The notes beneath the pieces were generated by a model that was given only the letters and a program-made list of their open reading frames with translations, had not been told where the DNA came from and searched no databases. The position numbers and the translations under genes are program-made. From the NCBI RefSeq assembly GCF_014641075.1, contig NZ_BMHP01000003.1:992001-1056000 (forward strand): DNA of 64,000 nucleotides, given 5' to 3'. The number at the start of each line of letters is the position of its first letter. The first letter of the stretch is position 1. Shown here piece by piece: positions 44,381-52,797 of this stretch. The stretch comes from Paenibacillus nasutitermitis. Lineage in GTDB: Bacteria > Bacillota > Bacilli > Paenibacillales > Paenibacillaceae.

Positions 44381-46645
44381 CTATTCATTACTCGAGCTCC
44401 ATTCCGTCTCTGCCGCCTTTACTCGGTCGTAAGCGGAAGCCCAATAATAACCTTCTGCCGTCAGCCGCTTAGGGAGGAACCCAACCTTCCCCGACTCGTA
44501 AGCGAGGCCTTCGGAGAGCGCAGTTGCCACACCGCTTTCGTCTGTAGCAACGTCTACATATTTTCCGCCCTTAAAGGTGAATCGGCCGTGTACAGTTACG
44601 GCAACCGTCTCCCCCGTATTCCAATACGAGGCTAACAGCGTCGCCTTTGCCCGGGACTGCTCATATACAATTTCCATCTTATCAATGACCAGCGGTTTAA
44701 GAGTCGTTATCCCCGTCGTCGCGGACGTCGTCTTCGATGCTTTTCCGATATTGCCACTACTGTCTACGGCGGCAACCTTATAATAATACGTTGTCTCGGG
44801 AAGTAGCCCCTTATCCGTATAGGATAGCCCTCGCGATGTTCCGGCCAAATGCGCCTCGTCTGCTGGGAAATCTGGCTCGGTGCCACGATAAATGCGGTAT
44901 TCGTCGACCTCCCGATTATCCGTTGCAGGTCCGTAGGATAGATCAACCGTTTGGAAATTGAATGCGGATGCTTGAGGAGTTCCCTTTACAGCGCCAGGAG
45001 GTATTTGGTCTGCCGGCGCCTGCCAGCTTACTGCTTCCGGTCCCCATTCGGTCGGCAACTTCTGCAAATCTTCATAGTGATGTAGTGCTATACCGGCAAA
45101 GGCCGGGTTTTCTTCGAAGGCAGCGTACACCTTATCGAGCTCGGCTTCCATAAAAGTCCTGCCTTCTTCTTGAAACGAAATCATCTCAGGATCTCCGCCG
45201 TCTGCTATATCTTTAGTCTCTACGCCAATTACAACTGAGTTGTTTTTTTCGATCGCGTTGGCATACTCCAGCTCATCCCTTGCCTGATCGATGATGCCGA
45301 CTGAACCTTCCGCCTGATCCCGGTAATCCATAATAGCAATGTAATCCGCGATATCCTGGATATGCTGGCTAAGCGGCTTTGTTACGCCCTTCCACGGAAT
45401 GGCTTTTGTGTTGTCCGAGGTATCGTACCAGCGGGGGATCGCCGGACCAACGGGCAGATCCAATCCCGAAGCATCCCTTCGTTCAAGAATGGTCTCCAAA
45501 TAATCCAAGTATTGAATCTGCACTGATGGCGTGTCCGTCTTAAAATCTGCCGCGATGTACGGTTCCACATCAACGTTTACGCCGTCAAATCGTTCCTTGG
45601 GATCGGAGGAAAGATTATAATTAAGCACCTTCTCGAATTCTCGAAGCGCCGGTTCCCTGTACCTCTCGTATGCTCCGAAATAAGGGGGTCTCGTTCCTCC
45701 GGCGATCAGTGCCTGTACCCGAAAGCCCTCTTTATGTGCCCATTTTACGAAGTCCCTAACCTTTCCTCGTTCGTCCTCCAACATATCTGTCCCTTCAAAC
45801 TTATCCACGCCAAGGTATAAGGTTGTGATCGGATCTTGTCCGAACGTAGACGTATCTGTCGCCATCGCATGGAGGACTGTTCGAGATCTTGGATTCATAA
45901 CAAGCGGATAGGATTCCGATTCCCATATCCACATCGCCCTATCCTGCTTTTGGACTGATTGCGCTGGTTTTTCTGTGCCTTGTGTCGAGACGTAAGTCGT
46001 TAAGCTCCTACCAACATTTCCATACACATCCGTTGCTCGTGCCTCGATGCTGCTAACCCGTTCACCAAGCGGACGTGTATTCCACTTCATTTCATAGAGC
46101 TTCCCTTCACCCGCCGCTGTCTTCCAGGCGCCGCCATTGATTCTTACTTCAACTTTTTTAATGTCATTTTTACCTAGGGCTTGTATTTGAACTGTAGTGT
46201 CAGCATTAACTATTTCCTTATCTTTGGGGTTAATGATTTCGACTTGTGGCTTGCTCACCTTGGAATAGTCCGCGTCGAGTGTAATCATCGGAGACCAGAC
46301 GCCATAGCGCGTTGCAGAATCCGAGCCGATGACGACGACTTCAATCGGACCATCATAGTTTAATGCTTCCAGATCGTAGTACCATTTGCCAGACTCCATT
46401 CCTGTATCGAGTGTGTGTACCCGATCGATCAGGTTCCCGTTAATGACGATAGACAGATCATATACCGAAGTATACGACCCTTCAAGGCGCACTATCCTAT
46501 CTTGAACGGGGCTACCATCTTGATGCGAATTCAGCGAAATACTGGATGCCGCCGCAACTCGAACCGGGCTAAACCATAAACCGCTTACAAGTAGGCAGGT
46601 GGCCGTCATACAAATAAACAAGCTGTGAAGATTGAATCGACGCAC
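44381..46645 (-). CDS. Secreted TIM-barrel protein with Ig-like and FN3 domains
   Basis: GTG at 46645, nine bases after AGAGGTG, gives a good signal peptide (RRFNLHSLFICMTATCLLVS). The 754-residue product has an Ig-like domain (PQVEIINPKDKEIVNADTTV, residues about 130-220), then a barrel-like domain (RAMWIWESESYPLVMN, VQALIAGGTRPPYF, FDGVNVDVEPYI, YIAIMDYRDQAEG, VIGVETKDI) and an FN3 domain (DEYRIYRGTEPDF ... YYYKVAAVDSSGN). VDVEPY and MDYRD resemble GH18-like or DUF-type glycosidase strands. It is the first gene of a two-gene secreted operon. Confidence 0.75.
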   Translation of the reverse strand: MRRFNLHSLFICMTATCLLVSGLWFSPVRVAAASSISLNSHQDGSPVQDRIVRLEGSYTSVYDLSIVINGNLIDRVHTLDTGMESGKWYYDLEALNYDGPIEVVVIGSDSATRYGVWSPMITLDADYSKVSKPQVEIINPKDKEIVNADTTVQIQALGKNDIKKVEVRINGGAWKTAAGEGKLYEMKWNTRPLGERVSSIEARATDVYGNVGRSLTTYVSTQGTEKPAQSVQKQDRAMWIWESESYPLVMNPRSRTVLHAMATDTSTFGQDPITTLYLGVDKFEGTDMLEDERGKVRDFVKWAHKEGFRVQALIAGGTRPPYFGAYERYREPALREFEKVLNYNLSSDPKERFDGVNVDVEPYIAADFKTDTPSVQIQYLDYLETILERRDASGLDLPVGPAIPRWYDTSDNTKAIPWKGVTKPLSQHIQDIADYIAIMDYRDQAEGSVGIIDQARDELEYANAIEKNNSVVIGVETKDIADGGDPEMISFQEEGRTFMEAELDKVYAAFEENPAFAGIALHHYEDLQKLPTEWGPEAVSWQAPADQIPPGAVKGTPQASAFNFQTVDLSYGPATDNREVDEYRIYRGTEPDFPADEAHLAGTSRGLSYTDKGLLPETTYYYKVAAVDSSGNIGKASKTTSATTGITTLKPLVIDKMEIVYEQSRAKATLLASYWNTGETVAVTVHGRFTFKGGKYVDVATDESGVATALSEGLAYESGKVGFLPKRLTAEGYYWASAYDRVKAAETEWSSSNE

Positions 46646-46657
46646 TGCATCACTCAC

Positions 46658-47190
46658 CTCTTCCTGTTTATTCCTTTTTCAAGGGTAACCCTAGTATTTC
46701 ATTCTATTTTTTACACGTCAATGCGTTAAAGGCATACAAAAGAGACTTACAGCATGAATTGACAAGCTTAACAAAAAAACACAAAGGCAGCACTTTTCTT
46801 TTTGGTGATCAAACACTTCATAACACAAAGAGATCATGTGGCTTTCTATAATGAGAGATCATGCAGGCCTTAAACGAGAGTTATTAAGCCGTTTGTGAGC
46901 GATCAGAGACGGGAGACAAAATGACAGGTTTTGTCGTTGACCTCGTTGAGATGATTTTCGGAGCCGACCGTGACGTCACGCTCAACAAATCTCTTCGGGT
47001 TCGCGTAGGATGGCGGCGTCCACGAAGTGGGACCAAAGTATTTAATGTTCTATTATCCAGTAGGTAAAGAATTTCAAAGTACTATGATCAATATGGCAAG
47101 GAGCTTAAAGGAAATCCGAAGAGCCTAAATAATAATTTTGGTATAGCTTAATCAAGCTCGAAGGTGATCAATGCTTGGGGTCTTACCCCC
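46658..47190. other. Intergenic region with a direct repeat
   Basis: The region separates two divergent operons. AGAGATCATG occurs at 46829-46838 and 46854-46863 (25-base period), upstream of the secreted-protein operon. A small open frame at 46921 is listed separately. No known RNA or mobile element is recognised here. Confidence 0.35.
46921..47067 (+). CDS. Possible 48-residue small protein
   Basis: ATG at 46921 has GGGAGA at a usable distance. The peptide TGFVVDLVEMIFGADRDVTL continues to a basic stretch (RVRVGWRRPRSGTK) and stops at 47067. No family is recognised. It is more GC-rich than the AT-rich operon downstream and could be the remains of a longer gene. Confidence 0.3.
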   Translation: MTGFVVDLVEMIFGADRDVTLNKSLRVRVGWRRPRSGTKVFNVLLSSR

Positions 47191-47224
47191 GCTTTAACGA
47201 ATCTTAACATTTCGCAGGTACGAT
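47191..47224 (+). promoter_or_regulatory. Two-component operator and promoter of the TlpA/regulator/kinase operon
   Basis: GCTTTAACGAATCTTAACA (47191-47209) contains two TTAAC half-sites ten bases apart. TACGAT follows nine bases after it (47219-47224) and serves as -10, with no recognisable -35. This is the layout of a promoter activated by an OmpR/PhoB-type regulator. The identical 19 bases and spacing recur at 50742-50775. The repeat is seen; the regulator (47851-48543) is inferred. Confidence 0.7.
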
Positions 47225-47252
47225 AAACGAAAAGCGAAAAGGGGATTCAAAC

Positions 47253-47825
47253 ATGAAAAAAACAATTGTAATTCTTATGTTGCTTGGCCTGGTTATTTGG
47301 GGCGTATACGATATAAACAAGAATAATATCAAACCATTAAATCATGCGGAAACGGAACAATCGGGGACAGAAGAAATGGAAAGCAATGAGACCGTTGGAT
47401 TGGAAAAAGGAAACATAGCTCCAGACTTTACTTTACCAACGCTTGAAGGTGAAAACCTGAAACTTTCCGATTATCGGGGAAAAAAGGTCATACTAAATAT
47501 GTGGGCGACCTGGTGTCCGCCTTGTATAGCAGAAATGCCGCACTTGCAGTCCTTCTATAAAGATCACAAAACTGAGGGAGTTGCAGTTTTTGCAATAAAC
47601 TTAACACAGGCAGAGAAAAATAGAAAAGATATACCTGGATTTATTGCGGACTATGAGTTAACGTTTCCGGTTGTGCTGGATGAAAAATCTCAAGTGGCTG
47701 ATCTGTATCAGGTAACCACTATTCCTACAACCTATATTTTGGATTCGAAAGGAAGGATTGAACAAAAAATTGTAGGTCCGATGACGTATGATATGATGGA
47801 TGAAATCATGAAACAGGTGGAATAA
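47253..47825 (+). CDS. Membrane-anchored TlpA/ResA-like thiol-disulfide oxidoreductase
   Basis: The 190-residue protein has a single N-terminal membrane anchor (residues 4-20) and an extracytoplasmic thioredoxin domain: APDFTLPTLEGENLKLSDYR, then WATWCPPC with redox Cys88 and Cys91, and TIPTTYILDSKGRI with the cis-Pro. Such proteins reduce disulfides outside the membrane with electrons from CcdA. A second copy (52217-52774) with the same CPPC stands beside ccdA. AAGGGG precedes the ATG. First gene of the operon with the two-component genes. Confidence 0.92.
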   Translation: MKKTIVILMLLGLVIWGVYDINKNNIKPLNHAETEQSGTEEMESNETVGLEKGNIAPDFTLPTLEGENLKLSDYRGKKVILNMWATWCPPCIAEMPHLQSFYKDHKTEGVAVFAINLTQAEKNRKDIPGFIADYELTFPVVLDEKSQVADLYQVTTIPTTYILDSKGRIEQKIVGPMTYDMMDEIMKQVE

Positions 47826-47850
47826 GTGGAGAAACTGGAGTTGGTTAGGT

Positions 47851-48543
47851 GTGAAGTCAAAGGGAAAAACGATCCTGATTGTCGAAGATGATCGCAAAAT
47901 TCGGCAATTAATTAAAATTTACCTTGAAAAGGCCGGTTTTGAAGTGTGGGAGGCTGAGGACGGAGTCGTAGGACAGCAAATGTTTGAAAGGTATGATCCT
48001 TGTTTTGTCATCATGGATCTGATGCTGCCTGGACAAAGCGGAGAAGCTTTGTGTCAATGGATCCGTGGGGAAATGAAAAGCGATGTACCCCTGATTATTC
48101 TTACCGCGAAAGTAGATGAACAAGAACGGATTAAAGGACTACTACTAGGTGCGGATGATTATGTCACAAAACCGTTTAGCCCGCAAGAATTAGTGGTGCG
48201 AGTGGAAACGGTATTAAGACGTACAGCCCATCGATGCAGTAAGATTAGTTATAAGGGATTAACGGTGAAACCGATACGTGGCGAAGCAAAGTATCGTGGT
48301 GAACTTATTTCTTTGACCCAGCACGAATTTCGTTTGTTGTATTATTTAATGAAGCATCCCAATCAAATCGTAACTCGAGAACAGATCCTTGAGGAATTAT
48401 ATCCGAATGATGAGAAATTTGTTATTGAACGTACTGTGGATGTCCATGTGAGTAAACTCCGGGAGAAACTCAAAAAATTCGAGGGAATACCCGAGTTTAT
48501 AGAAACGGTCAGAGGAATGGGGTATCGTTTTGTCTCATTTTAA
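47851..48543 (+). CDS. OmpR/PhoB-family response regulator
   Basis: The 230-residue protein starts at GTG (47851) with GGAG ten bases upstream. The receiver has E12/D13/D14, phosphoacceptor D56 in FVIMDLMLPGQSGE, and Lys in ILTAK. The C-terminal winged helix has the typical ISLTQHEFRLLYYLMKHPNQ, the recognition helix ERTVDVHVSKLREKL and the wing VRGMGYRFV. It overlaps the kinase by 14 bp. It is the natural candidate to bind the 19-base operator found upstream of both operons of this redox cluster, including its own. Confidence 0.93.
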   Translation: MKSKGKTILIVEDDRKIRQLIKIYLEKAGFEVWEAEDGVVGQQMFERYDPCFVIMDLMLPGQSGEALCQWIRGEMKSDVPLIILTAKVDEQERIKGLLLGADDYVTKPFSPQELVVRVETVLRRTAHRCSKISYKGLTVKPIRGEAKYRGELISLTQHEFRLLYYLMKHPNQIVTREQILEELYPNDEKFVIERTVDVHVSKLREKLKKFEGIPEFIETVRGMGYRFVSF

Positions 48544-49627
48544 GAAAGAATGGTTTTTCTTTTGGGAAAAGAGCATTATATGGAAGATCATGATTATTAA
48601 CGGAATGGTGGTCGGGATCGTGATTTGGCTGGTAGGTGTTTCTGTGAAGGATTTTGCCTGCCTGCTAGTGGGCCAGTATCAATTCATTGGCGAGGAGAAG
48701 CAAAACTTTTTCAACAGTACGATGCATTTTTATTTATTACGTGCCAGTCTGATCGCAGTCATCGTGGCTGCATTGATCTATTACTTATTAATGCGGAGAA
48801 TCCTCATTCCTCTTCAAAACCTATTGAAATCGACTCGATTAATGACGAAAGGGGAATACCCGGATCCGATTCAAGTCACTTCTAAAGATGAAACCGGTCA
48901 ATTAAGTCGTCATTTTAATCAAATGATATCGACTTTAAGGCAAACGGAAGAGAGCAGAAAACAGATGTTAAGTGATATTTCACACGAATTGCGTACACCA
49001 CTGAGTAATCTTAACGGCTACTTGGAAGCGTTAAGCTCGGGTGTGATTCAAGGCGAACCGGAACTTTACCGTTCTTTACATGATGAATCCATACATTTAA
49101 CCCGGCTTGTGGATCAGTTGCATCAACTTGCCATTTGGGAAACAAAGAGACTGAACAAACCTCAGTGGCATTTGATCGATTTGGACAAAATCGTACAATC
49201 CAGTTTTCAGGGTTTCGAACTTGAACTGAACAACAAAAATATTCAATGTGAAATCAACTTGGAACCAGGAAAGGTACTGGGAGATGCATTCGGATTAAGA
49301 CAGGTGATGACCAATTTGTTGAAAAACGCGATCCAATATGATCGTGGCGGGTTGATTCGCATGACAGGAGAGACTGTAAAAAACGAATACCGTACGACCA
49401 TTACGAATAAGGGACAACAGATCCCATCGGAAAAAGCAAACCATATCTTTGATCGCTTCTACCGGATCGATCCTTCTCGGCATCGCGATACGGGAGGATC
49501 TGGATTGGGATTAGCCATAGCCAAAGAGATTGTGCAGCAGCATGGTGGGGAGATTGGTTTAGTTTCTAATGGTCATGAGCATTCCTTTTGGTTTACGATT
49601 CCATCCTCCCATGCATCACAGGATTGA
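48530..49627 (+). CDS. Sensor histidine kinase
   Basis: TTG at 48530 starts inside the regulator gene, an arrangement typical of coupled pairs. The 365 residues have two membrane spans (about 18-40 and 72-92) around a very short extracytoplasmic loop, a HAMP domain, the H box SDISHELRTPLSNLNGY (His near 151), N box MTNLLKNAIQYD, F box IFDRFYRID and G2 box GGSGLGLAIAKEIVQQHGG. The small sensor loop suggests it senses membrane or redox state or a partner protein. It closes the operon. Confidence 0.92.
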   Translation: MSHFKKEWFFFWEKSIIWKIMIINGMVVGIVIWLVGVSVKDFACLLVGQYQFIGEEKQNFFNSTMHFYLLRASLIAVIVAALIYYLLMRRILIPLQNLLKSTRLMTKGEYPDPIQVTSKDETGQLSRHFNQMISTLRQTEESRKQMLSDISHELRTPLSNLNGYLEALSSGVIQGEPELYRSLHDESIHLTRLVDQLHQLAIWETKRLNKPQWHLIDLDKIVQSSFQGFELELNNKNIQCEINLEPGKVLGDAFGLRQVMTNLLKNAIQYDRGGLIRMTGETVKNEYRTTITNKGQQIPSEKANHIFDRFYRIDPSRHRDTGGSGLGLAIAKEIVQQHGGEIGLVSNGHEHSFWFTIPSSHASQD

Positions 49628-49653
49628 CTCTTGGCGAAGCAGGTTCGTTTCAA

Positions 49654-50740
49654 TTAGATGGTAAAAATATGAGGACGATTATCCACATTAACTTTGCTGG
49701 AGGCAGAGAAGTATTCCGATAATACGTCATGCGAATGGACCCCTATTGGTTTATGTTTTGTCGCGTATGGCTTTAAAATTTGCTGACCGGCTGCGACTAG
49801 TCGATATATTTTATCGAGTTGCAGGTTTTCCCCTTTTACTTCAATATGTTGAATGCGATACCCTTTTGGATTATATGGCTTATAAGCCATTGCAATATTA
49901 GAAGAACGGAGTACATAACCTCCTTTTTGTTGGAACGGGTCGTTAGCATAAACCTGTTCCAAATTGTTCTCTAATGCTTCCAATATGGACAGTCCGTCCA
50001 GTTCCAATGTGAACAATTCCGGATTAGTCGGGATGATTTGATATAAATCCTTCACCGTTACGGGACCCGGAAGAATCGGAGCGCCATATCGCCATCCATG
50101 AGAAAGGGCAATATCGGCATCCATGTGATGAAGGTATGCGTCCGTGATCTGTCGATCCATCGGTGATTCGTTCAAGGTCATCCTATGCAGGGGAGTGGAG
50201 ATTTCTCCAACGACGGGATCCAGTTGCTGACGAAAAGGGTTTAGCAATTCTACGGCCAATTGTGCCACTTCCTGATCCTCTTCGTATTCCTCGGTAGATA
50301 AAAACACCAATTGATGTTTAAAGTCCGTGATACGTCCCCCTTCCACAGTAAGATCGAGTCTGCCCAAGAATGAACCGCTAGCCCCGGATTGAATGATAAT
50401 GCATCCGCTCTGAAGAATAGGTCTTGTGATGCGGTCGTGACTGTGGCCACTTAATATGACGTCTATTCCATTAATGAGAGAGGCTAACTTTACATCTAGG
50501 GGCAGCCCCATATGACTTACTACAATGACAAGATCAACACGTTCTTCTCCCCGTAATTTCTCTATCATCGAAGGCAGACGACGTTCCATGAAATATGTCA
50601 CCCCCATCCACAAACAGGACATTCTTCTTTTGTCGTCTGACCGTTCGAACGTAATTGGCGATTCGTGCAAAGCCTCCCGCCGTTCATCATTATCGGTTGA
50701 AAACCGGACTTTGATTCTCATCCTACTGCGATTGAATTTC
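49654..50740 (-). pseudogene. Decayed SoxB-like / 5'-nucleotidase-family metallophosphoesterase
   Basis: The open frame up to 50721 encodes the second half of the family: VDLVIVVSHMGLPLDVKLAS, DVILSGHSHDRITRP (GHSH metal site), and the 5'-nucleotidase C-terminal domain (MDRQITDAYLHHMDADIALS, YGAPILPGPVTVKDLYQIIP, QQKGGYVLRSSNIAMAYKP). Another frame upstream carries GFARIANYVRTVRRQKKNVL followed by FVDGGDIFHGTSSAFD, the first metal-binding part. The GNHE motif and its surroundings are missing between them, and the start with the DxH site is absent. At least one frameshift and one internal deletion have occurred. GLPLDVKLA and ALSHGWRYG are SoxB-like, so thiosulfate oxidation is a possible former role. 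Confidence 0.7.
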
Positions 50741-50741
50741 A

Positions 50742-50775
50742 GCTTTAACGAATCTTAACAATGGATTGATACGAT
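50742..50775 (+). promoter_or_regulatory. Second copy of the two-component operator and promoter
   Basis: GCTTTAACGAATCTTAACA (50742-50760) and TACGAT (50770-50775) repeat the arrangement at 47191-47224 base for base, with the same nine-base gap. It lies before the Lgt-like/ccdA/TlpA operon and partly on the remains of the SoxB-like gene. Confidence 0.7.
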
Positions 50776-50806
50776 TTGTTCAGAAGGGAGAACGGGAGGT
50801 AGAGTT

Positions 50807-51487
50807 TTGAATGTCATACAATTAGGGCCATTACTTCTGAATTTCGAACTACTTATTTTTATATTGTCAGCATTTACAGGTTATTTGGCATTGAAATACC
50901 GTTTGAGTAAGGCAAGTGTAGAGGGAAATACCAGCGATAAATTTTTTCATGCATTCATCCTTGGCTTTTTCACATGGAAACTCAGTCTAATCATTTTTGA
51001 TCCCGTTTCCGTTATTCAATATCCGATGTCTCTTCTTTATTTTAACGGCGGGGATCGGGGAATCGCTATAGCCATATCCATCTCGATCCTATTTCTGGGG
51101 ATTCGCACACGGAAAGACGGCACTTCCATCATGGTGAACCTGGATGTGATGGGCGTAGGATGGCTAGCTGGCAGCAGCATCTATCATCTTTTACTTTTGA
51201 CAATCGAAAGCGCCCATCCCATGATCCATATCCTGTACGCTTTATTAAATATGACATTCGCTTTGTTGTTGCATTCAAAAAAAGAAGCTGTCGGCAATCC
51301 GATCGTTTTAAACCAATGTTTGATCTGGTATAGCTTAGGGTTGATCGGTATCTTCTTCGCCCAGCAAGAGAGAACATTTTTTGTTTTGGGATTCACCAAG
51401 GAACAGATGATCCTTTTCATCGTTTTTATCATTACTTTAGGTATAGATCTCGTTTTGAGCAAGCAAAAAGTGAAGGAGGTTCATTGA
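50807..51487 (+). CDS. Multi-spanning membrane protein, Lgt-like
   Basis: TTG at 50807 is seven bases after GGGAGG; the nearby ATG at 50811 is out of frame. The 226-residue protein has about seven hydrophobic segments (LLNFELLIFILSAFTGYLAL first). HAFILGFFTWKLSLIIFDP and YFNGGDRGIAIAISI recall the prolipoprotein diacylglyceryl transferase fold, but the Lgt catalytic signature was not identified, so it is probably not a true Lgt. It overlaps ccdA by one base and belongs to the thiol-redox operon. Its function there is unknown. Confidence 0.7.
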   Translation: MNVIQLGPLLLNFELLIFILSAFTGYLALKYRLSKASVEGNTSDKFFHAFILGFFTWKLSLIIFDPVSVIQYPMSLLYFNGGDRGIAIAISISILFLGIRTRKDGTSIMVNLDVMGVGWLAGSSIYHLLLLTIESAHPMIHILYALLNMTFALLLHSKKEAVGNPIVLNQCLIWYSLGLIGIFFAQQERTFFVLGFTKEQMILFIVFIITLGIDLVLSKQKVKEVH

Positions 51488-52203
51488 TGGATAGTCCAAC
51501 GATATTCGTAGCTCTTATAGCTGGTATTCTTTCTTTCCTTTCTCCTTGTGTATTTCCGCTCATTCCGGCCTATGTATCCCATTTAACCGGATCCTTCGTA
51601 CAAGAAAATAAAATAAATGTGGAGAAAAGATTGCTATTGATCAGATCCATTAGCTTTATTCTAGGATTCAGTGTGGTATTCGTGGCTATGGGCGCTTCTG
51701 CCAGCTTCATCGGTCAATTTTTTGCCGGTAACAGAAACTTGGTTGAAAAAATAAGCGGCTTGCTCATCATTGTCTTTGGTCTACAGATGGCAGGGGTGCT
51801 GACTTTGCGCTTTCTTATGTTCAACAAGAATTTCATCAATACCAATACTTCAAAAAAGGGAAATGTAAGTTCTTTTATTCTAGGGCTGGCCTTTGGTTCC
51901 GGATGGACTCCTTGTGTGGGGTTGGCATTATCCTCCATCTTACTGCTTGCCGGATCGTCAGAAACCCTGTATAGAGGCATGTTCTTATTATTTTTTTATT
52001 CCATTGGTTTAGGAATTCCCTTTCTTATTTTATCCTTGATGCTTACTTATTCATTGGGAATTTTAAAAAAAATCAATCGATGGTTACCTGTTCTCTCCGT
52101 CATTAATGGGTGGATCCTAGTTGGGATGGGGCTATTGCTATTTACGGGACAATTACAAAAAATGAGCGCTTGGTTGGCGCAGTTTTCGACATTTACTTAT
52201 TAA
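51487..52203 (+). CDS. ccdA: Cytochrome c biogenesis/thiol transporter CcdA
   Basis: ATG at 51487 follows GGAGG by seven bases. The 238-residue protein has six membrane spans and both redox cysteines in the expected places: SFLSPCVFPLIPAYVSHLTG (Cys21) and GSGWTPCVGLALSSI. CcdA passes electrons from cytoplasmic thioredoxin to extracytoplasmic TlpA/ResA-type proteins. It is followed 13 bp later by such a protein, its probable partner. In sulfur-oxidation clusters the same protein is called SoxV. Confidence 0.93.
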   Translation: MDSPTIFVALIAGILSFLSPCVFPLIPAYVSHLTGSFVQENKINVEKRLLLIRSISFILGFSVVFVAMGASASFIGQFFAGNRNLVEKISGLLIIVFGLQMAGVLTLRFLMFNKNFINTNTSKKGNVSSFILGLAFGSGWTPCVGLALSSILLLAGSSETLYRGMFLLFFYSIGLGIPFLILSLMLTYSLGILKKINRWLPVLSVINGWILVGMGLLLFTGQLQKMSAWLAQFSTFTY

Positions 52204-52216
52204 GTGGAGGTGCCTT

Positions 52217-52774
52217 ATGCGAAAAAATGTGGTAGCGATCATAGCTGTACTGGTTTTAGTCATTTGGGGAACTTATGATTACACAACAAAAAATTCAAAA
52301 CAAGCAGAAACCATGAATCAGCAACAGAATAAGGCAGATGCGGAGGTGGGAATAAAAAAAGGAAACAAAGCACCTGATTTTGAGTTGCTACATTTAAGTG
52401 GGAGTCCTGTAAAACTTTCAGATTTCTTAGGTAAGAAATTGATTTTAAACTTTTGGGCGACTTGGTGCCCTCCTTGCAGGGCAGAAATGCCGCACATGGA
52501 AAAATTTTATAAGGATAATGAGAAAGATGTTGTTGTACTGGCCGTGAATTTAACCAATACGGAAAAGAAACGAAGTGATGTAACGGCTTTTGTTGAAGAT
52601 TTCGCTCTTACGTTTCCAATTGTGATGGATGCAGAGGGAAATAAAGCCAGCATGTACCAAATTTTTGCTTACCCAACGTCTTATATGATTGATTCAGAAG
52701 GCATCATTCAGGAGATCTTTCAAGGTGCTATTAATTATGACATGATGAAAAAAACAATGTCGAAAATAAATTAA
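52217..52774 (+). CDS. Membrane-anchored TlpA/ResA-like thiol-disulfide oxidoreductase (second copy)
   Basis: The 185-residue protein has an N-terminal anchor (residues 5-18), then a thioredoxin domain: APDFELLHLSGSPVKLSDFL, WATWCPPC (Cys84, Cys87), and FAYPTSYMIDSEGII. Its start follows GGAGG. It resembles the product at 47253-47825 along its length, including the anchor end and the C-terminal YDMMK, so the pair arose by duplication. As the neighbour of CcdA it should be reduced by it. Roles in cytochrome c maturation, sporulation or sulfur metabolism are all possible. Confidence 0.92.
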   Translation: MRKNVVAIIAVLVLVIWGTYDYTTKNSKQAETMNQQQNKADAEVGIKKGNKAPDFELLHLSGSPVKLSDFLGKKLILNFWATWCPPCRAEMPHMEKFYKDNEKDVVVLAVNLTNTEKKRSDVTAFVEDFALTFPIVMDAEGNKASMYQIFAYPTSYMIDSEGIIQEIFQGAINYDMMKKTMSKIN

Positions 52775-52797
52775 TAAAAAAGAAATGAGGAATGGAA

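Noticed and set aside
50807..51487. True prolipoprotein diacylglyceryl transferase (lgt)
   Set aside because: Only the general membrane pattern agrees; the Lgt signature was not found.
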